Source: Acidobacteriota bacterium (GTDB lineage Bacteria > Acidobacteriota > Thermoanaerobaculia > Multivoradales > JAHEKO01). From it: a DNA stretch of 46,909 nt. How positions within the stretch are numbered: position 1 is the stretch's first letter; each line of letters opens with the position of its first letter. Made by a program: the position numbers and the translations under genes. The stretch covers positions 1-46,909 of the forward strand of contig JAUVRX010000003.1 in assembly GCA_030597375.1 (NCBI GenBank), given 5' to 3'. Of this stretch, positions 25,090 to 33,731 are shown piece by piece. Under the pieces are notes generated by a model. It worked only from the letters and a program-made list of their open reading frames with translations, had not been told where the DNA came from and ran no database searches.

Positions 25090-26076
25090 CTACTCCACTC
25101 GCTCCTTGACTGAGTAGGTGTCAGTGCGATCGAAGTTCTTGAAGGTGATCATCTCGCCGATTAGACCGGTCGTGAGGACTTGAATTCCGAGCAGCATCAG
25201 CAACACTCCCAGCAGCAGAAGCGGACGGTTCGACAGGGTCTGGCCCGACAACCAGAGAACCGCCAGGTAGAGATTGATACCGAGACCAACGACAAGCGAG
25301 CTCAGGCCGATCATTCCGAACAGGTGCAGCGGCCGGCGCGTGTACTTGGTGATGAACAGAACCGTGATCAGGTCCAACAGCCCTTTGTAGTAACGATCCC
25401 AGCCGTACTTGCTGGTTCCGTGCTTCCTGGGATGATGGACAACAGACAGCTCACCCAGAGTGAACCCACGACGGCTGGCCAGGACAGGAATGTAGCGATG
25501 GAGCTCCCCGTACAGTGCGATCTCGTCCACTACCTCCCGCCGATAGGCCTTGTAACCGCAGTTGAAGTCATGAAGGTCCACATGAGCGAGCTTTCTCGTC
25601 ACCCAGTTGAACAGGCGCGACGGGTAGCGCTTCGAGACCGGATCCTGTCTCTGCTGCTTCCACCCCGAGACCAGATCCAGGTCCTCAGACTCCAGCTTCT
25701 CCAAGAAACGGGGGATCTCGTCCGGATCGTCCTGCAGGTCACCGTCCATCGTGATCAGAATGTCTCCTTGCGAGAAGTCGAAGCCGGCACACAGGGCCGC
25801 AGCCTTGCCGAAATTTCGTCTCAGGCTGACGAGCTTGACCCGCTCGTCGAGCTCGTGGGCCTCTTTGACCTGCTGTCGCGTTTCATCGGCAGAGCCGTCA
25901 TCCACGAAGACGATCTCGAACCGGAGCCCGAGCCGATCCAGGACCTCTGCGACTCGCTGCGCAAGCTCCATCACCGTATCGGCCTCGTTGAGGACCGGTA
26001 CGATGACGCTCACCTGGGGCTTGGCACCCTGTTGGTCTGCAACCTCCAGTGAGGTCGGAAGCGACTCTACTGTCAT
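25090..26076 (-). CDS. Family 2 glycosyltransferase with two membrane helices
   Basis: A 328-residue polyprenyl-phosphate glycosyltransferase of the DPM1/ArnC/GtrB type. The GT-A domain has VSVIVPVLNEADTV, VDDGSADET, the metal-binding MDGDLQDDP and a cytoplasmic RRNFGKAAAL loop. Two hydrophobic helices lie at about 250-272 and 285-308. Members move a sugar from a nucleotide donor to undecaprenyl phosphate at the inner membrane. It lies 65 bases after udg and 12 bases before the GT4 gene, so the two likely act in the same glycan or lipid modification. Confidence 0.9.
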   Translation of the reverse strand: MTVESLPTSLEVADQQGAKPQVSVIVPVLNEADTVMELAQRVAEVLDRLGLRFEIVFVDDGSADETRQQVKEAHELDERVKLVSLRRNFGKAAALCAGFDFSQGDILITMDGDLQDDPDEIPRFLEKLESEDLDLVSGWKQQRQDPVSKRYPSRLFNWVTRKLAHVDLHDFNCGYKAYRREVVDEIALYGELHRYIPVLASRRGFTLGELSVVHHPRKHGTSKYGWDRYYKGLLDLITVLFITKYTRRPLHLFGMIGLSSLVVGLGINLYLAVLWLSGQTLSNRPLLLLGVLLMLLGIQVLTTGLIGEMITFKNFDRTDTYSVKERVE

Positions 26077-26141
26077 GGCTGGCTATTGTAGCAATGGCTC
26101 TTCAACAGGTAGGCGGCCGTCGGATTGCCGATGAATGACCT

Positions 26142-26864
26142 TCATCCGCCTGTGACTTCTGCCAGTCTGTCACGAACCACCTGCATGTCCTCCCAGGTGG
26201 GTCGTTTCAACGATGCATTTCGCAAGAGCGCAGCCGGGTGGTAGGTAACTCGCGTCTCGACGCCACGAACCCGATACCACTCGCCTCTCATCCGCCCCAA
26301 TGTGAGGTCGTTCCCCAGGAGGGTCTGGGCCGCTACCCGGCCCAGGAGAACGATGACCTTGGGCTCTATCAGATCGATCTGTTGCTCGAGGTATCGCCGG
26401 CATGACGCCACCTCTTCGGGCTGTGGATCCCGGTTTCCGGGCGGTCGGCACTTGACGATGTTGGCGATATAGACCGTCTCGCGCTCGAAGCCGATTGCCT
26501 GGATGATCTTGGTCAGCAGCTCCCCAGCCCGGCCGACAAATGGTAGCCCCTGCCGATCCTCTTCCGCTCCAGGTCCTTCGCCAATGAACATCAGGTCGGC
26601 GTCTGGATCTCCTGACCCGAACACCACCTTCTGGCGCCGCTGGCTGAGATTGCAGAGGCTGCAGGTCTGGGACTCTCTGGCGAGCTCAGCCAGGCGACTC
26701 TTCCGGTCTTCAGCATTCTCGCTGTGGACCTCGAGGCTCGCTTGCTCCTGCGGCCGAGATGCCCCTGCCAGGGATGTTCCCTGCGGAAGGTAGAGCTCCT
26801 CGAATCCGATCTCCTGCAGATACTCGAGAAGGTCATCCACCAGCGGTATCCATCCCTGGTTCAC
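26142..26864 (-). CDS. Uracil-DNA glycosylase, family 4 (Fe-S)
   Basis: A 240-residue family 4 uracil-DNA glycosylase that removes uracil from DNA. Four cysteines for a 4Fe-4S cluster are present: C68 and C71 (TCSLC), C139 (IVKCRPP) and C155 (ASCRRY). The active-site motifs GEGPGAEEDRQGLPFVG and HPAALLRN are intact. About 60 N-terminal residues precede the domain, with no known fold. It overlaps the end of coaBC by 32 bases, so the two are co-transcribed and probably coupled. Confidence 0.93.
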   Translation of the reverse strand: MNQGWIPLVDDLLEYLQEIGFEELYLPQGTSLAGASRPQEQASLEVHSENAEDRKSRLAELARESQTCSLCNLSQRRQKVVFGSGDPDADLMFIGEGPGAEEDRQGLPFVGRAGELLTKIIQAIGFERETVYIANIVKCRPPGNRDPQPEEVASCRRYLEQQIDLIEPKVIVLLGRVAAQTLLGNDLTLGRMRGEWYRVRGVETRVTYHPAALLRNASLKRPTWEDMQVVRDRLAEVTGG

Positions 26865-28080
26865 CCCCGTCGAGCTCCTGCCTGATCAGGTCGAGCAACC
26901 GAGCCGCAACCAATCTCTTGGCCTGGAGGGGAATGGTCAAAGGCGGTTTGCCGGCACGAAAGACCGTGACCTCGTTGTTCTCGGACCCAAAGCCGATGTC
27001 GCTCCGCGATACGTCGTTGGCGACGATCAGGTGTGCTCGCTTGTCCACCAGCTTTCGCCTGGCTTCGCTTTCGAGATTCCCGGTCTCGGCGGCGAAGCCC
27101 ACTCGCAAGGTGTTCGGCGCGATCTCCTGGAGGCGCGTCAGAATATCTGGAGTCGCCACCAGCGACATCCGAGGTGGACCGGCGCCCTTCTTCAGCTTGG
27201 TCTCAGAGGTGGATCGAGGCGTGAAGTCGGCCACCGCCGCCGCCATGATCACGACCTCAGCCTCCTGGGCCAGTCGATCGACGACATCGGCCATTTCGGC
27301 TGCGGTGGTGACGTCGAACCGCTCGACTCCCCTGGGAGTCGGAAGAGACACCGGGCCAGACACCAGCAGGGTTCTGGCCCCACGACTCGCTGCCTCGACC
27401 GCCAGGCTGAAGCCCATCTTGCCACTGGACCGGTTCGAGAGGAAGCGGACCGGATCGAGCGGCTCGTGAGTTGGGCCGGCTGTAATCAGCACGGTCCTGC
27501 CCTCCAGATCACCACCCTTCGCGGTCGCCTCGATTGCGGTCACGATCTCGTCGGGATCGGCCATTCGCCCCATCGCCGTTTCCCCGGTGGCCAACGGGCC
27601 GACGACAGGCCCAATCAGCGTCACACCCCGAGCCAGAAGGGTTGTCACATGGGCCTGCACCGCCTCCTTTTCCCACATCTCACTCGTCATGGCGGGTGCG
27701 ACGAGCAGATCCCCGGTGAAGGCCAGAGCCGTCGTGGCCAGGAAATCATCCGCCAGGCCGAGAGCCAGCCGAGCGAGGGTGTTGCATGTCGCCGGAGCCA
27801 CACAGAACACGTCGGCCCATCGCGCCGCACTGATATGGAGCTCGTCGCCGTTGTTGTCGGGCTGAAGATACTCTTCCCGGTAGACCGGATACTGGCTCAG
27901 CACTTCCAAGGTCAGGGGTGTGACGAAGGCGCCGGCGCTGCGAGTCATCGAGCAGCGAACCGCGTGCCCCTTGCGCCGCAGGCTACGGACGATTTCGGGG
28001 GCCTTGAATGCGGCGATTCCCCCGCTGACTCCAAGGAGAACTTTCACGGGCTCCCAAGTCCTCTTTTCGGCGACAGCCAC
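26833..28080 (-). CDS. coaBC: Bifunctional phosphopantothenoylcysteine decarboxylase/synthetase
   Basis: A 415-residue CoA-biosynthesis enzyme that ligates cysteine to 4'-phosphopantothenate (CoaB) and decarboxylates the product (CoaC, FMN-dependent). CoaC: LGVSGGIAAFKAPE at 16-29, active-site H82 in ELHIS and VAPATCNT. The usual PAMN becomes PAMT (T132), and the usual ACG before GRM is ATG (T165), so residues equivalent to E. coli N125 and C158 are missing. CoaB: TAGPTHEPLDPVRFLSNRSSG, AAAVADF and KLKKG. The GTG at 28080 is the longest start; GTG 28044 would begin just before the first strand. Overlaps udg downstream; rpoZ lies upstream. Confidence 0.93.
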   Translation of the reverse strand: MAVAEKRTWEPVKVLLGVSGGIAAFKAPEIVRSLRRKGHAVRCSMTRSAGAFVTPLTLEVLSQYPVYREEYLQPDNNGDELHISAARWADVFCVAPATCNTLARLALGLADDFLATTALAFTGDLLVAPAMTSEMWEKEAVQAHVTTLLARGVTLIGPVVGPLATGETAMGRMADPDEIVTAIEATAKGGDLEGRTVLITAGPTHEPLDPVRFLSNRSSGKMGFSLAVEAASRGARTLLVSGPVSLPTPRGVERFDVTTAAEMADVVDRLAQEAEVVIMAAAVADFTPRSTSETKLKKGAGPPRMSLVATPDILTRLQEIAPNTLRVGFAAETGNLESEARRKLVDKRAHLIVANDVSRSDIGFGSENNEVTVFRAGKPPLTIPLQAKRLVAARLLDLIRQELDGGEPGMDTAGG

Positions 28081-28145
28081 CTGTCAACCGTAACCCGCCC
28101 AGTGCACTGGATGGTCGCCACTGATGGCCTTTTCGGACAGAAATA

Positions 28146-28388
28146 CTACTCGGTCTCTTCAGCTGGCTCGGGCGCAGCTGGCTCCTCTTCTTCCACCACT
28201 AGCTCGGGCGCAGGGCCGAAGTCCCACTTCACCAGATCGTTGGCGATCTCGTGCATCGCGATCCGGGTAGCCTTCTTGCCTGGTATTTCCAGTTTCGGCT
28301 TGGCACCACGCAGCATCTGCTCAGCACGTTCAGACGCCAGCAGCACGAAACGGAACTTGCTATCGATTTTCTCGGGCATTCGATCCAT
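28146..28388 (-). CDS. rpoZ: RNA polymerase omega subunit
   Basis: An 80-residue RNA polymerase omega subunit that helps assemble and stabilise the beta' subunit. The conserved core reads DSKFRFVLLASERAEQMLRG, then KATRIAMHEIANDLVKW. The C-terminal 20 residues are a Glu/Pro/Ala tail. The gmk-rpoZ-coaBC order is classic. The 65-base gap to coaBC contains a 12-bp palindrome (28099-28110) of unknown meaning. Confidence 0.94.
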   Translation of the reverse strand: MDRMPEKIDSKFRFVLLASERAEQMLRGAKPKLEIPGKKATRIAMHEIANDLVKWDFGPAPELVVEEEEPAAPEPAEETE

Positions 28389-28442
28389 GATCAGAGCTCT
28401 CCTCGAACTTTACTGCTGAACTGACGACGGCGTACAAAGAGA

Positions 28443-29084
28443 CTATTCGCCCCGAGTCGCGGAGCGAAAACCCTGGAGGATAGTCTCGATCCGATGGTTC
28501 TGCTGGTCTCGCCGAAGTCGCTTTTCCAGAATGATCGCCGTCAGGGCTAGTACGGCGAGTTCCAAGTCATCGTTGATAATAACATACCCGAAAAGCTCAT
28601 AACGTTCGAGTTCCCAAAGAGATAGCGCCAGACGTTCGGCAATCTGGGCGCCGGTGTCCTGGCCGCGTCGATGCAGCCGCTCACGCAACACCTCGTAACT
28701 CGGGGGCAGCACCAGGATTCCATGGGACTCTGGGATCTTCTCGAGAATCTGCTGCGCTCCCTGGACCTCGATGTCCAAGATGACGTCGATTCCCTTCTCG
28801 AGTCTCGGCGGGACCTCTCGCTGCGAAGTCCCGTAGTAGTTGTCGTTGTACTCGGCCCACTCGAGGAACTCACCGTTCGACACCATCTTCTCGAAGGCGC
28901 TCCGATCCACGAAGTAATAATGCTCGCCATCCACCTCTTCGCTTCGCGGCTTGCGAGTGGTGTGGCTGATCGAGTGCCAGAGGGCACCGTTCCTGGCAGC
29001 TTCACCCTTCAGCACTCCATCGATCAGTGTGTCCTTGCCTGTCCCTGACGGCGCGGTCACCAGAAACAGCTCGCCTCTTCGCAT
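28443..29084 (-). CDS. gmk: Guanylate kinase
   Basis: A 213-residue kinase that phosphorylates GMP/dGMP to GDP/dGDP with ATP. The P-loop reads APSGTGKDTL (usually GPSG), and the GMP-binding HTTRKPRSEEVDGEHYYF and EWAEYNDNYYGTS are conserved. The lid region has ILDIEVQGAQQI. It lies between yicC and rpoZ, the common order, and is co-transcribed with them. The C-terminal 40 residues are a little longer and more basic than usual. Confidence 0.95.
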   Translation of the reverse strand: MRRGELFLVTAPSGTGKDTLIDGVLKGEAARNGALWHSISHTTRKPRSEEVDGEHYYFVDRSAFEKMVSNGEFLEWAEYNDNYYGTSQREVPPRLEKGIDVILDIEVQGAQQILEKIPESHGILVLPPSYEVLRERLHRRGQDTGAQIAERLALSLWELERYELFGYVIINDDLELAVLALTAIILEKRLRRDQQNHRIETILQGFRSATRGE

Positions 29085-29123
29085 GACGGTTCGTAAGCCC
29101 TTTCCTTCCGTAGCGGCAAACTT

Positions 29124-30008
29124 CTACTCGATGTTTTGTACCTGCTCACGGATCTGCTCGCACACCAACTTACCGTCGATGACCCGCCGTACGGCCTCCG
29201 GGTCGCGGAATTTCGCCGCCAGCGTGGACAGCTCCCGCAAGATCTCCTGAGCGATGAAATCCAGTCGTTTGCCTACCGCTTGCCCGACGACATCCAGCAT
29301 CTCACCGAAATGCTCCAGGTGCGACCGCAGGCGATCCAACTCCTCCCGCACATCACCACGATCCGCCAGAATAGCCACCTCCTGAGCCAACCGGGTCTCG
29401 TCGAGAGCCATATTGCCCTGGAGCACCTGGTCGATTCTGGCACGCACTCTCTCTGGCAGGTCGACGGTCGCGTCCTGCCATTCCGTCTCCACTGATGTAA
29501 CGACCACGCTCAGCTCTTCGCCCAACCTCTTCAGGGCCGCCCTGAGATTCTTGCCCTCGGTCTGTCGAGCCACGACGACCCCCTCCAGGGCTTTCTGAAC
29601 AGTCTGGACCAGAAGATCGACCTCCTGAGTTCCAAACTCCGTCGTGCTCGGCAGAGATCGCACTGCACCGGGCACCTTCAAGAGGTCCGCGAAGCTCACC
29701 TCGGAGGTGATCAACCCCTTGGCCGCCAGGTCGTCGATCATCGAGCGCAGCGCCCTGACGGCGCTTTCCTCCACCTTGAACAGGGGCTCTTCGCGATTCA
29801 GATACAGGACATCGACGCGGATTTCTGCCCTTCCCCTCCTCAGGTTCTCCGCGGCCAGTCTTCGAACTCGACTCTCATGCTCCCGGAGCTCCTCTGGCAC
29901 CTTCAACATGACGTCGAGATGACGGTGGTTCACGGTTCGGATGGCCACTTCCAGCCGCAGCCGCTGGTTCTCCCCAGAGGCCCTACCGAAACCCGTCATG
30001 CTTCGCAC
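29124..30008 (-). CDS. yicC: YicC-family endoribonuclease
   Basis: A 294-residue protein of the YicC/YloC family, recently described as an endoribonuclease that acts on structured RNA. Both conserved ends are present: MRSMTGFGRASGE at the N-terminus with TVNHRHLD after it, and the C-terminal QIREQVQNIE. The core has GRGRAEI-type sequence (LRRGRAEIRVDV) and RLDFIAQEILREL. It starts 11 bases after msbA ends and is followed by gmk, the usual pairing. Confidence 0.92.
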   Translation of the reverse strand: MRSMTGFGRASGENQRLRLEVAIRTVNHRHLDVMLKVPEELREHESRVRRLAAENLRRGRAEIRVDVLYLNREEPLFKVEESAVRALRSMIDDLAAKGLITSEVSFADLLKVPGAVRSLPSTTEFGTQEVDLLVQTVQKALEGVVVARQTEGKNLRAALKRLGEELSVVVTSVETEWQDATVDLPERVRARIDQVLQGNMALDETRLAQEVAILADRGDVREELDRLRSHLEHFGEMLDVVGQAVGKRLDFIAQEILRELSTLAAKFRDPEAVRRVIDGKLVCEQIREQVQNIE

Positions 30009-30019
30009 GATCTCGATCC

Positions 30020-31912
30020 TCAGCCCTGAAATTGCAGGTCGTAGAGGCGCCGGTAGAGTCCCCCGATCGCCAGCAGGTGTTCATGGTCGCCCTCCTCTAC
30101 GATCCGCCCACGATCCATGACGATGATTCGATCGGCTGTCATCACCGTCGACAGGCGATGCGCTATGACCAGGGTCGTGCGACCGGCCATCAGGTTCGAG
30201 AGCGCCTTTTGCACCAGCGCCTCCGACTCGGAGTCGAGTTGAGAAGTCGCCTCGTCCAAAATGAGAATCGGGGCGTTCTTCAACAGCGCTCTGGCGATGG
30301 CCAGTCGCTGCCTTTGCCCCCCTGACAGATGCACCCCCGACTCGCCGACACTGGTGTCATATTCGGATGGAGTCTCCATGATGAAGTCGTCCGCGTAGGC
30401 CGCCGCCGCCGCTTCACGGATCTGCTCGAGCGGTAGGTCGCTTCTGCCGTAGGCGATGTTGGCTCGAATCGAGTCATCGAAGAGAACCGTCTCCTGCGTT
30501 ACCAGACCGATCAGGGAGCGCAGGCTCTTCAGGGTCAGCTTTTGAATGTCGTGGCCATCGATCTCGATGATTCCGGAGTTGGGATCGAAGAATCGCGGCA
30601 ACAGGTTGACCAGGGTCGACTTGCCTGCCCCGGAAGGTCCAACCAACGCCACGACCTCACCCTTGCCGAGGCGCAGGCTGACATCCCGAAGGACCGGCTG
30701 CCTTTCGTAGGCGAACGAGACGTTCTCGAAGCTGACGGCCTCGTTCACTGTTGCCAACGTTCCGGCGTCGGGTGCTTCCTGAATCTCGTTCGGGACCTGC
30801 ATGACATCCTTCACACGATGCGCTGCCGCCAGAGACTGCTGCAACATGAGGTTGACCTTGTTCAGCTTTCGGATCGGCTCGTACATCCAGAACAGATTGA
30901 TGAGGAAGGCGACGAAGAGAGGCGCCGAGAGGCTCCCTGCCCTGATCTGGAGTCCTGCGTACATCAGCAGAACGGCCACTCCGATCACCCCCATGGACTC
31001 GACGACCGGACTGGAGAGAGTCGACAGCGTCTGAGCCCAGAGATTGACTCTCAGGTGGCGTTTTGTGGCCTCTCGGAACTTGTCGATCTCGAACTCCTCC
31101 ATGCCGAAGGCCTTGACTACCCTGTGTCCCCGCACCCCCTCTCCGACCAGATTGGCCAGATCCGCCATCCGTTCCTGAATCCGATGGCTGCTGCGGCGCA
31201 TTCCAGAGCCGAATCTGACGATGGGGAACAAGAATATGGGCGTCAGCACCAAGCAGGTCACGGCGAGCTGGAAATGGGTCGACAGGAGCAGCGAGACCAG
31301 GAACAGGAGCGTCAAGGTCTGTTGCACGAGATCCACGATCCGGTAGGACACGGCAGTCTGCATGACACCGACATCATTCACGACCCGGCTGATCAGCTCA
31401 CCCGATGGATGCGCTGCGTGGAAACGGCTCGATTGTGTCAGGATTCTCTCGTAGAGGTCATTGCGAAGATCATTGGTCATCCCGAGGCCGATTCTCTGGA
31501 ATGAGTAGCCGCTGACGAAGTTGGCCAGACTTCGTGACAGGAAGATCCCCACTACCAGCAACGGCAGGAAGTAGACAACGTTGGCTTCGTTGACACCGAA
31601 CCTCTTCTTGAGGCTCTCATAACCGTCATCCAGACGGTCCTTGAGTTGAAATTTGGCGGCCCACCGCTGCACTCGGGAGCTCGCGACACCATCCCCCCCT
31701 TCACCGCCCCCCCCACCTGACGCCAAGGGTTCGGTAGCTGCCAACGCGATGGGAGACTGGTCTCCAGCCAGCAAAACCTCTCCGAAGATGGGCTCGATCA
31801 TGGCGACGATACCCGCCGTCAGGATGCCGTACAGCAGAGCGGCCACCGCCGCGAGCACCGCCCAGCCGACATAGTGGCGAAAATAGCCAAAAAGAAAAGT
31901 TGCGAGTTTCAA
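30020..31912 (-). CDS. msbA: MsbA-like ABC exporter (lipid A flippase)
   Basis: A 630-residue half-transporter with an N-terminal six-helix membrane domain and a C-terminal ATPase. The ATPase holds Walker A GPSGAGKST, Q-loop TQETVLF, signature LSGGQRQR, Walker B ILILDEATS and H-loop AHRLST. It likely flips lipid A-core across the inner membrane, given lpxB upstream. The TTG at 31912 is preferred: it comes after the lpxB stop, has AGGA upstream and starts MKLATFLF. The longer frame to 32005 overlaps lpxB by 71 bases. Between helices 1 and 2 there is a loop of about 70 residues with a run of glycines. Confidence 0.9.
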   Translation of the reverse strand: MKLATFLFGYFRHYVGWAVLAAVAALLYGILTAGIVAMIEPIFGEVLLAGDQSPIALAATEPLASGGGGGEGGDGVASSRVQRWAAKFQLKDRLDDGYESLKKRFGVNEANVVYFLPLLVVGIFLSRSLANFVSGYSFQRIGLGMTNDLRNDLYERILTQSSRFHAAHPSGELISRVVNDVGVMQTAVSYRIVDLVQQTLTLLFLVSLLLSTHFQLAVTCLVLTPIFLFPIVRFGSGMRRSSHRIQERMADLANLVGEGVRGHRVVKAFGMEEFEIDKFREATKRHLRVNLWAQTLSTLSSPVVESMGVIGVAVLLMYAGLQIRAGSLSAPLFVAFLINLFWMYEPIRKLNKVNLMLQQSLAAAHRVKDVMQVPNEIQEAPDAGTLATVNEAVSFENVSFAYERQPVLRDVSLRLGKGEVVALVGPSGAGKSTLVNLLPRFFDPNSGIIEIDGHDIQKLTLKSLRSLIGLVTQETVLFDDSIRANIAYGRSDLPLEQIREAAAAAYADDFIMETPSEYDTSVGESGVHLSGGQRQRLAIARALLKNAPILILDEATSQLDSESEALVQKALSNLMAGRTTLVIAHRLSTVMTADRIIVMDRGRIVEEGDHEHLLAIGGLYRRLYDLQFQG

Positions 31913-31934
31913 GCTGTCATTTCCTGCAGTCGGG

Positions 31935-33071
31935 TCACCGATCCATGTCGCCAAGAAAGCCAACCACTTCTGCCGCCGCCCGCCGGCTGGCCCCTGACTC
32001 GCCAAGCCGAACCCATAACTGCTCGAGGGAGGACCTCATCCGTCGAATCCTATCCTGATTGGTCAGAAGACGTACGGCTTCGTCACTGATCCTGGCCGGT
32101 CGCGCGCTGCCCTGGATGAGCTCTTCGACCACTCGCTTCCCCAGCACCAGGTTGACCAGGCTGACGTTGGGCAGGCGAACCAGAAGTCGACCGAGGAGAT
32201 AGGTCCATGGACGAACCCGGTAGACCACGATCATGGGAGTTCCGATCATGCCCACTTCGAGAGTTGCGGTACCGGATGCGCAGAGGGCGAGGTGAGAATC
32301 GGCGAGGGCTGGAAACCGGTCGTTCTCGACGATTTCCACGTCCAAGCCACTGGACTCGATGAATGTCTCCAGATACGCCCGATCGAGGCTACTGGCCTTG
32401 ATCAACTTCAAGCGTACCTCCAGATGTCGACGCAACTCTCGCGCCGCCTCCAGAAGGGTCGGCAGGATGGATTCGACCTCGCTCTTACGGGATCCAGGCA
32501 ACAGGGCAATGTTGAAGGGGCCGGCCGAATCCGGCAAACGGTCCCAGACATGATCCAACCTCGGGACTTCGTCCACCAGGGGATGTCCTACATGCACGGC
32601 GTCGATCCCGTGCTGCCGGTAGAACTCGACCTCGAAAGGCAAGACCACGAGCATCTTGTCTCCCACCTTCGCTATGAGTCGCACCCTTCCCCTGCGCCCG
32701 GCCCAGCCCTGAGGGCTGATGTAGTAGACGACCTTTCTTCCACGTCTCTTCAGCGCCTTGGCCAAGCGCAGATTGAAGTCCGGAGAATCCACCAGCACTG
32801 CGGCTCCCGAATCACGCCTCTCCACTTCCATGAGAAGGGTGCGGAAGATCTCACGCGCCCGCGGCAGTACCTTCAGAGCCTCACTGATACCGACGACCGA
32901 GATCTCCTCACTGTCGGCCACGACCTCCAGCCCCGCAGCCCTCAACTCGGCACCACCCATGCCAAAAGCACGGACCTCTGGCAACAGCCTCTGGATCTCG
33001 CTGAGTAACCGCGCGGAGTGCATGTCACCGGAAGCTTCGCCAGCGACGATCAGGAGGGAGAGGAAATTCAT
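31935..33071 (-). CDS. lpxB: Lipid-A-disaccharide synthase
   Basis: A 378-residue GT19 enzyme that joins UDP-diacylglucosamine and lipid X to form the tetra-acyl disaccharide of lipid A on the inner membrane. Signatures: SLLIVAGEASGDMHSARL, FGMGGAELRAAGLE, DSPDFNLRLAK, LLPGSRKSEV and SGTATLEVGM. The catalytic Asp lies in VLVDSPDF. The usual PQVWAWR reads PQGWAGR here. The frame is open to 33242, but ATG 33071 begins at the conserved N-terminus. Other lpx genes are not in the window. msbA follows directly. Confidence 0.95.
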   Translation of the reverse strand: MNFLSLLIVAGEASGDMHSARLLSEIQRLLPEVRAFGMGGAELRAAGLEVVADSEEISVVGISEALKVLPRAREIFRTLLMEVERRDSGAAVLVDSPDFNLRLAKALKRRGRKVVYYISPQGWAGRRGRVRLIAKVGDKMLVVLPFEVEFYRQHGIDAVHVGHPLVDEVPRLDHVWDRLPDSAGPFNIALLPGSRKSEVESILPTLLEAARELRRHLEVRLKLIKASSLDRAYLETFIESSGLDVEIVENDRFPALADSHLALCASGTATLEVGMIGTPMIVVYRVRPWTYLLGRLLVRLPNVSLVNLVLGKRVVEELIQGSARPARISDEAVRLLTNQDRIRRMRSSLEQLWVRLGESGASRRAAAEVVGFLGDMDR

Positions 33072-33112
33072 CGGTTGTTCGAACTGGCCCTTGGATGAGA
33101 ACGGGCCACCGA

Positions 33113-33310
33113 TCAGGGGAACGGCGTCGGGGGACCGGATGGGAACGGGTACATGATCCAGGCGACGAGCAGCGCGCCGCCGACCAGGCCGAGGAACATC
33201 TGCAGCAGGAGCTTCACCTGTTCGCGCCGGTTTCGTCGCCACAGGATCGCGAAGAACAGGCTCACGATCACCGAATATAGCGTCATGAGGAAGAAGTGGC
33301 TGATCGGCAT
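33113..33310 (-). CDS. Small membrane protein, unknown function
   Basis: A 65-residue protein not recognised. Two hydrophobic helices (about 5-22 and 33-53) flank a basic loop (WRRNRREQVK), predicting both ends on the same side. The end is Pro-rich (FPSGPPTPFP). ATG 33310 is chosen because it follows the stop of the gene upstream (33315) by 4 bases; a longer frame to 33349 would overlap it. It sits in a run of tightly spaced genes before lpxB. Confidence 0.7.
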   Translation of the reverse strand: MPISHFFLMTLYSVIVSLFFAILWRRNRREQVKLLLQMFLGLVGGALLVAWIMYPFPSGPPTPFP

Positions 33311-33314
33311 GCCG

Positions 33315-33731
33315 CTAGTCCTTTCGCCCGCGAGCAATATCCCAAACATCCATCACCAGCAGGAGGTTCATCAGTCCCGCGGTGAGGAGAAAAGCCGTGC
33401 CATATTCAAAGCCCACAGAGGTGAGATCGCCCTGATAGCCAAGGAAATATCGAAGAAGGAAGTAGGGCGCTCCCATTCCCATCGATCCCAGGGTCGCCAG
33501 AATCGTCAAGGGCTGATCGGCCAGAATCCGATAGAGGTTTCCACTCAGCAGGTACCCGGTCAGGACGGCGGAGAGCACCAGCAGAAGAAAGATCGCACCC
33601 CTGCCGCGCCTACCCAGGAGGAAGTGTCCAGCACCTGGAACCAGCCAGGCAACCACCAGGGTGCTGAAGAGCTTCGAAAGCACCATCTCACCCGAGGCCG
33701 GAGAGCCGGCTGCCGATTCGCTGTCCGTCAC
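33315..33731 (-). CDS. DUF6677-like multi-pass membrane protein
   Basis: A 138-residue membrane protein with about four hydrophobic helices. The first contains VAWLVPGAGHFLLGRRGRG, resembling the TM2-like pattern and the Acidobacteriota family DUF6677 (recognition from memory, not searched). The GTG at 33731 directly follows the HIT stop and has GAGGAG 6 bases upstream; an internal ATG at 33686 is the alternative. It lies between HIT and the small membrane protein and may form a pair with the latter. Function is unknown. Confidence 0.7.
   Translation of the reverse strand: MTDSESAAGSPASGEMVLSKLFSTLVVAWLVPGAGHFLLGRRGRGAIFLLLVLSAVLTGYLLSGNLYRILADQPLTILATLGSMGMGAPYFLLRYFLGYQGDLTSVGFEYGTAFLLTAGLMNLLLVMDVWDIARGRKD

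Noticed and set aside
28099-28110. Perfect 12-bp palindrome CCAGTGCACTGG between rpoZ and coaBC
   Set aside because: A single short palindrome without a nearby promoter; may be chance.
27031-28419. 462-codon open frame antisense to coaBC and rpoZ
   Set aside because: Spans two clear genes on the other strand and the gap between them; no motif.
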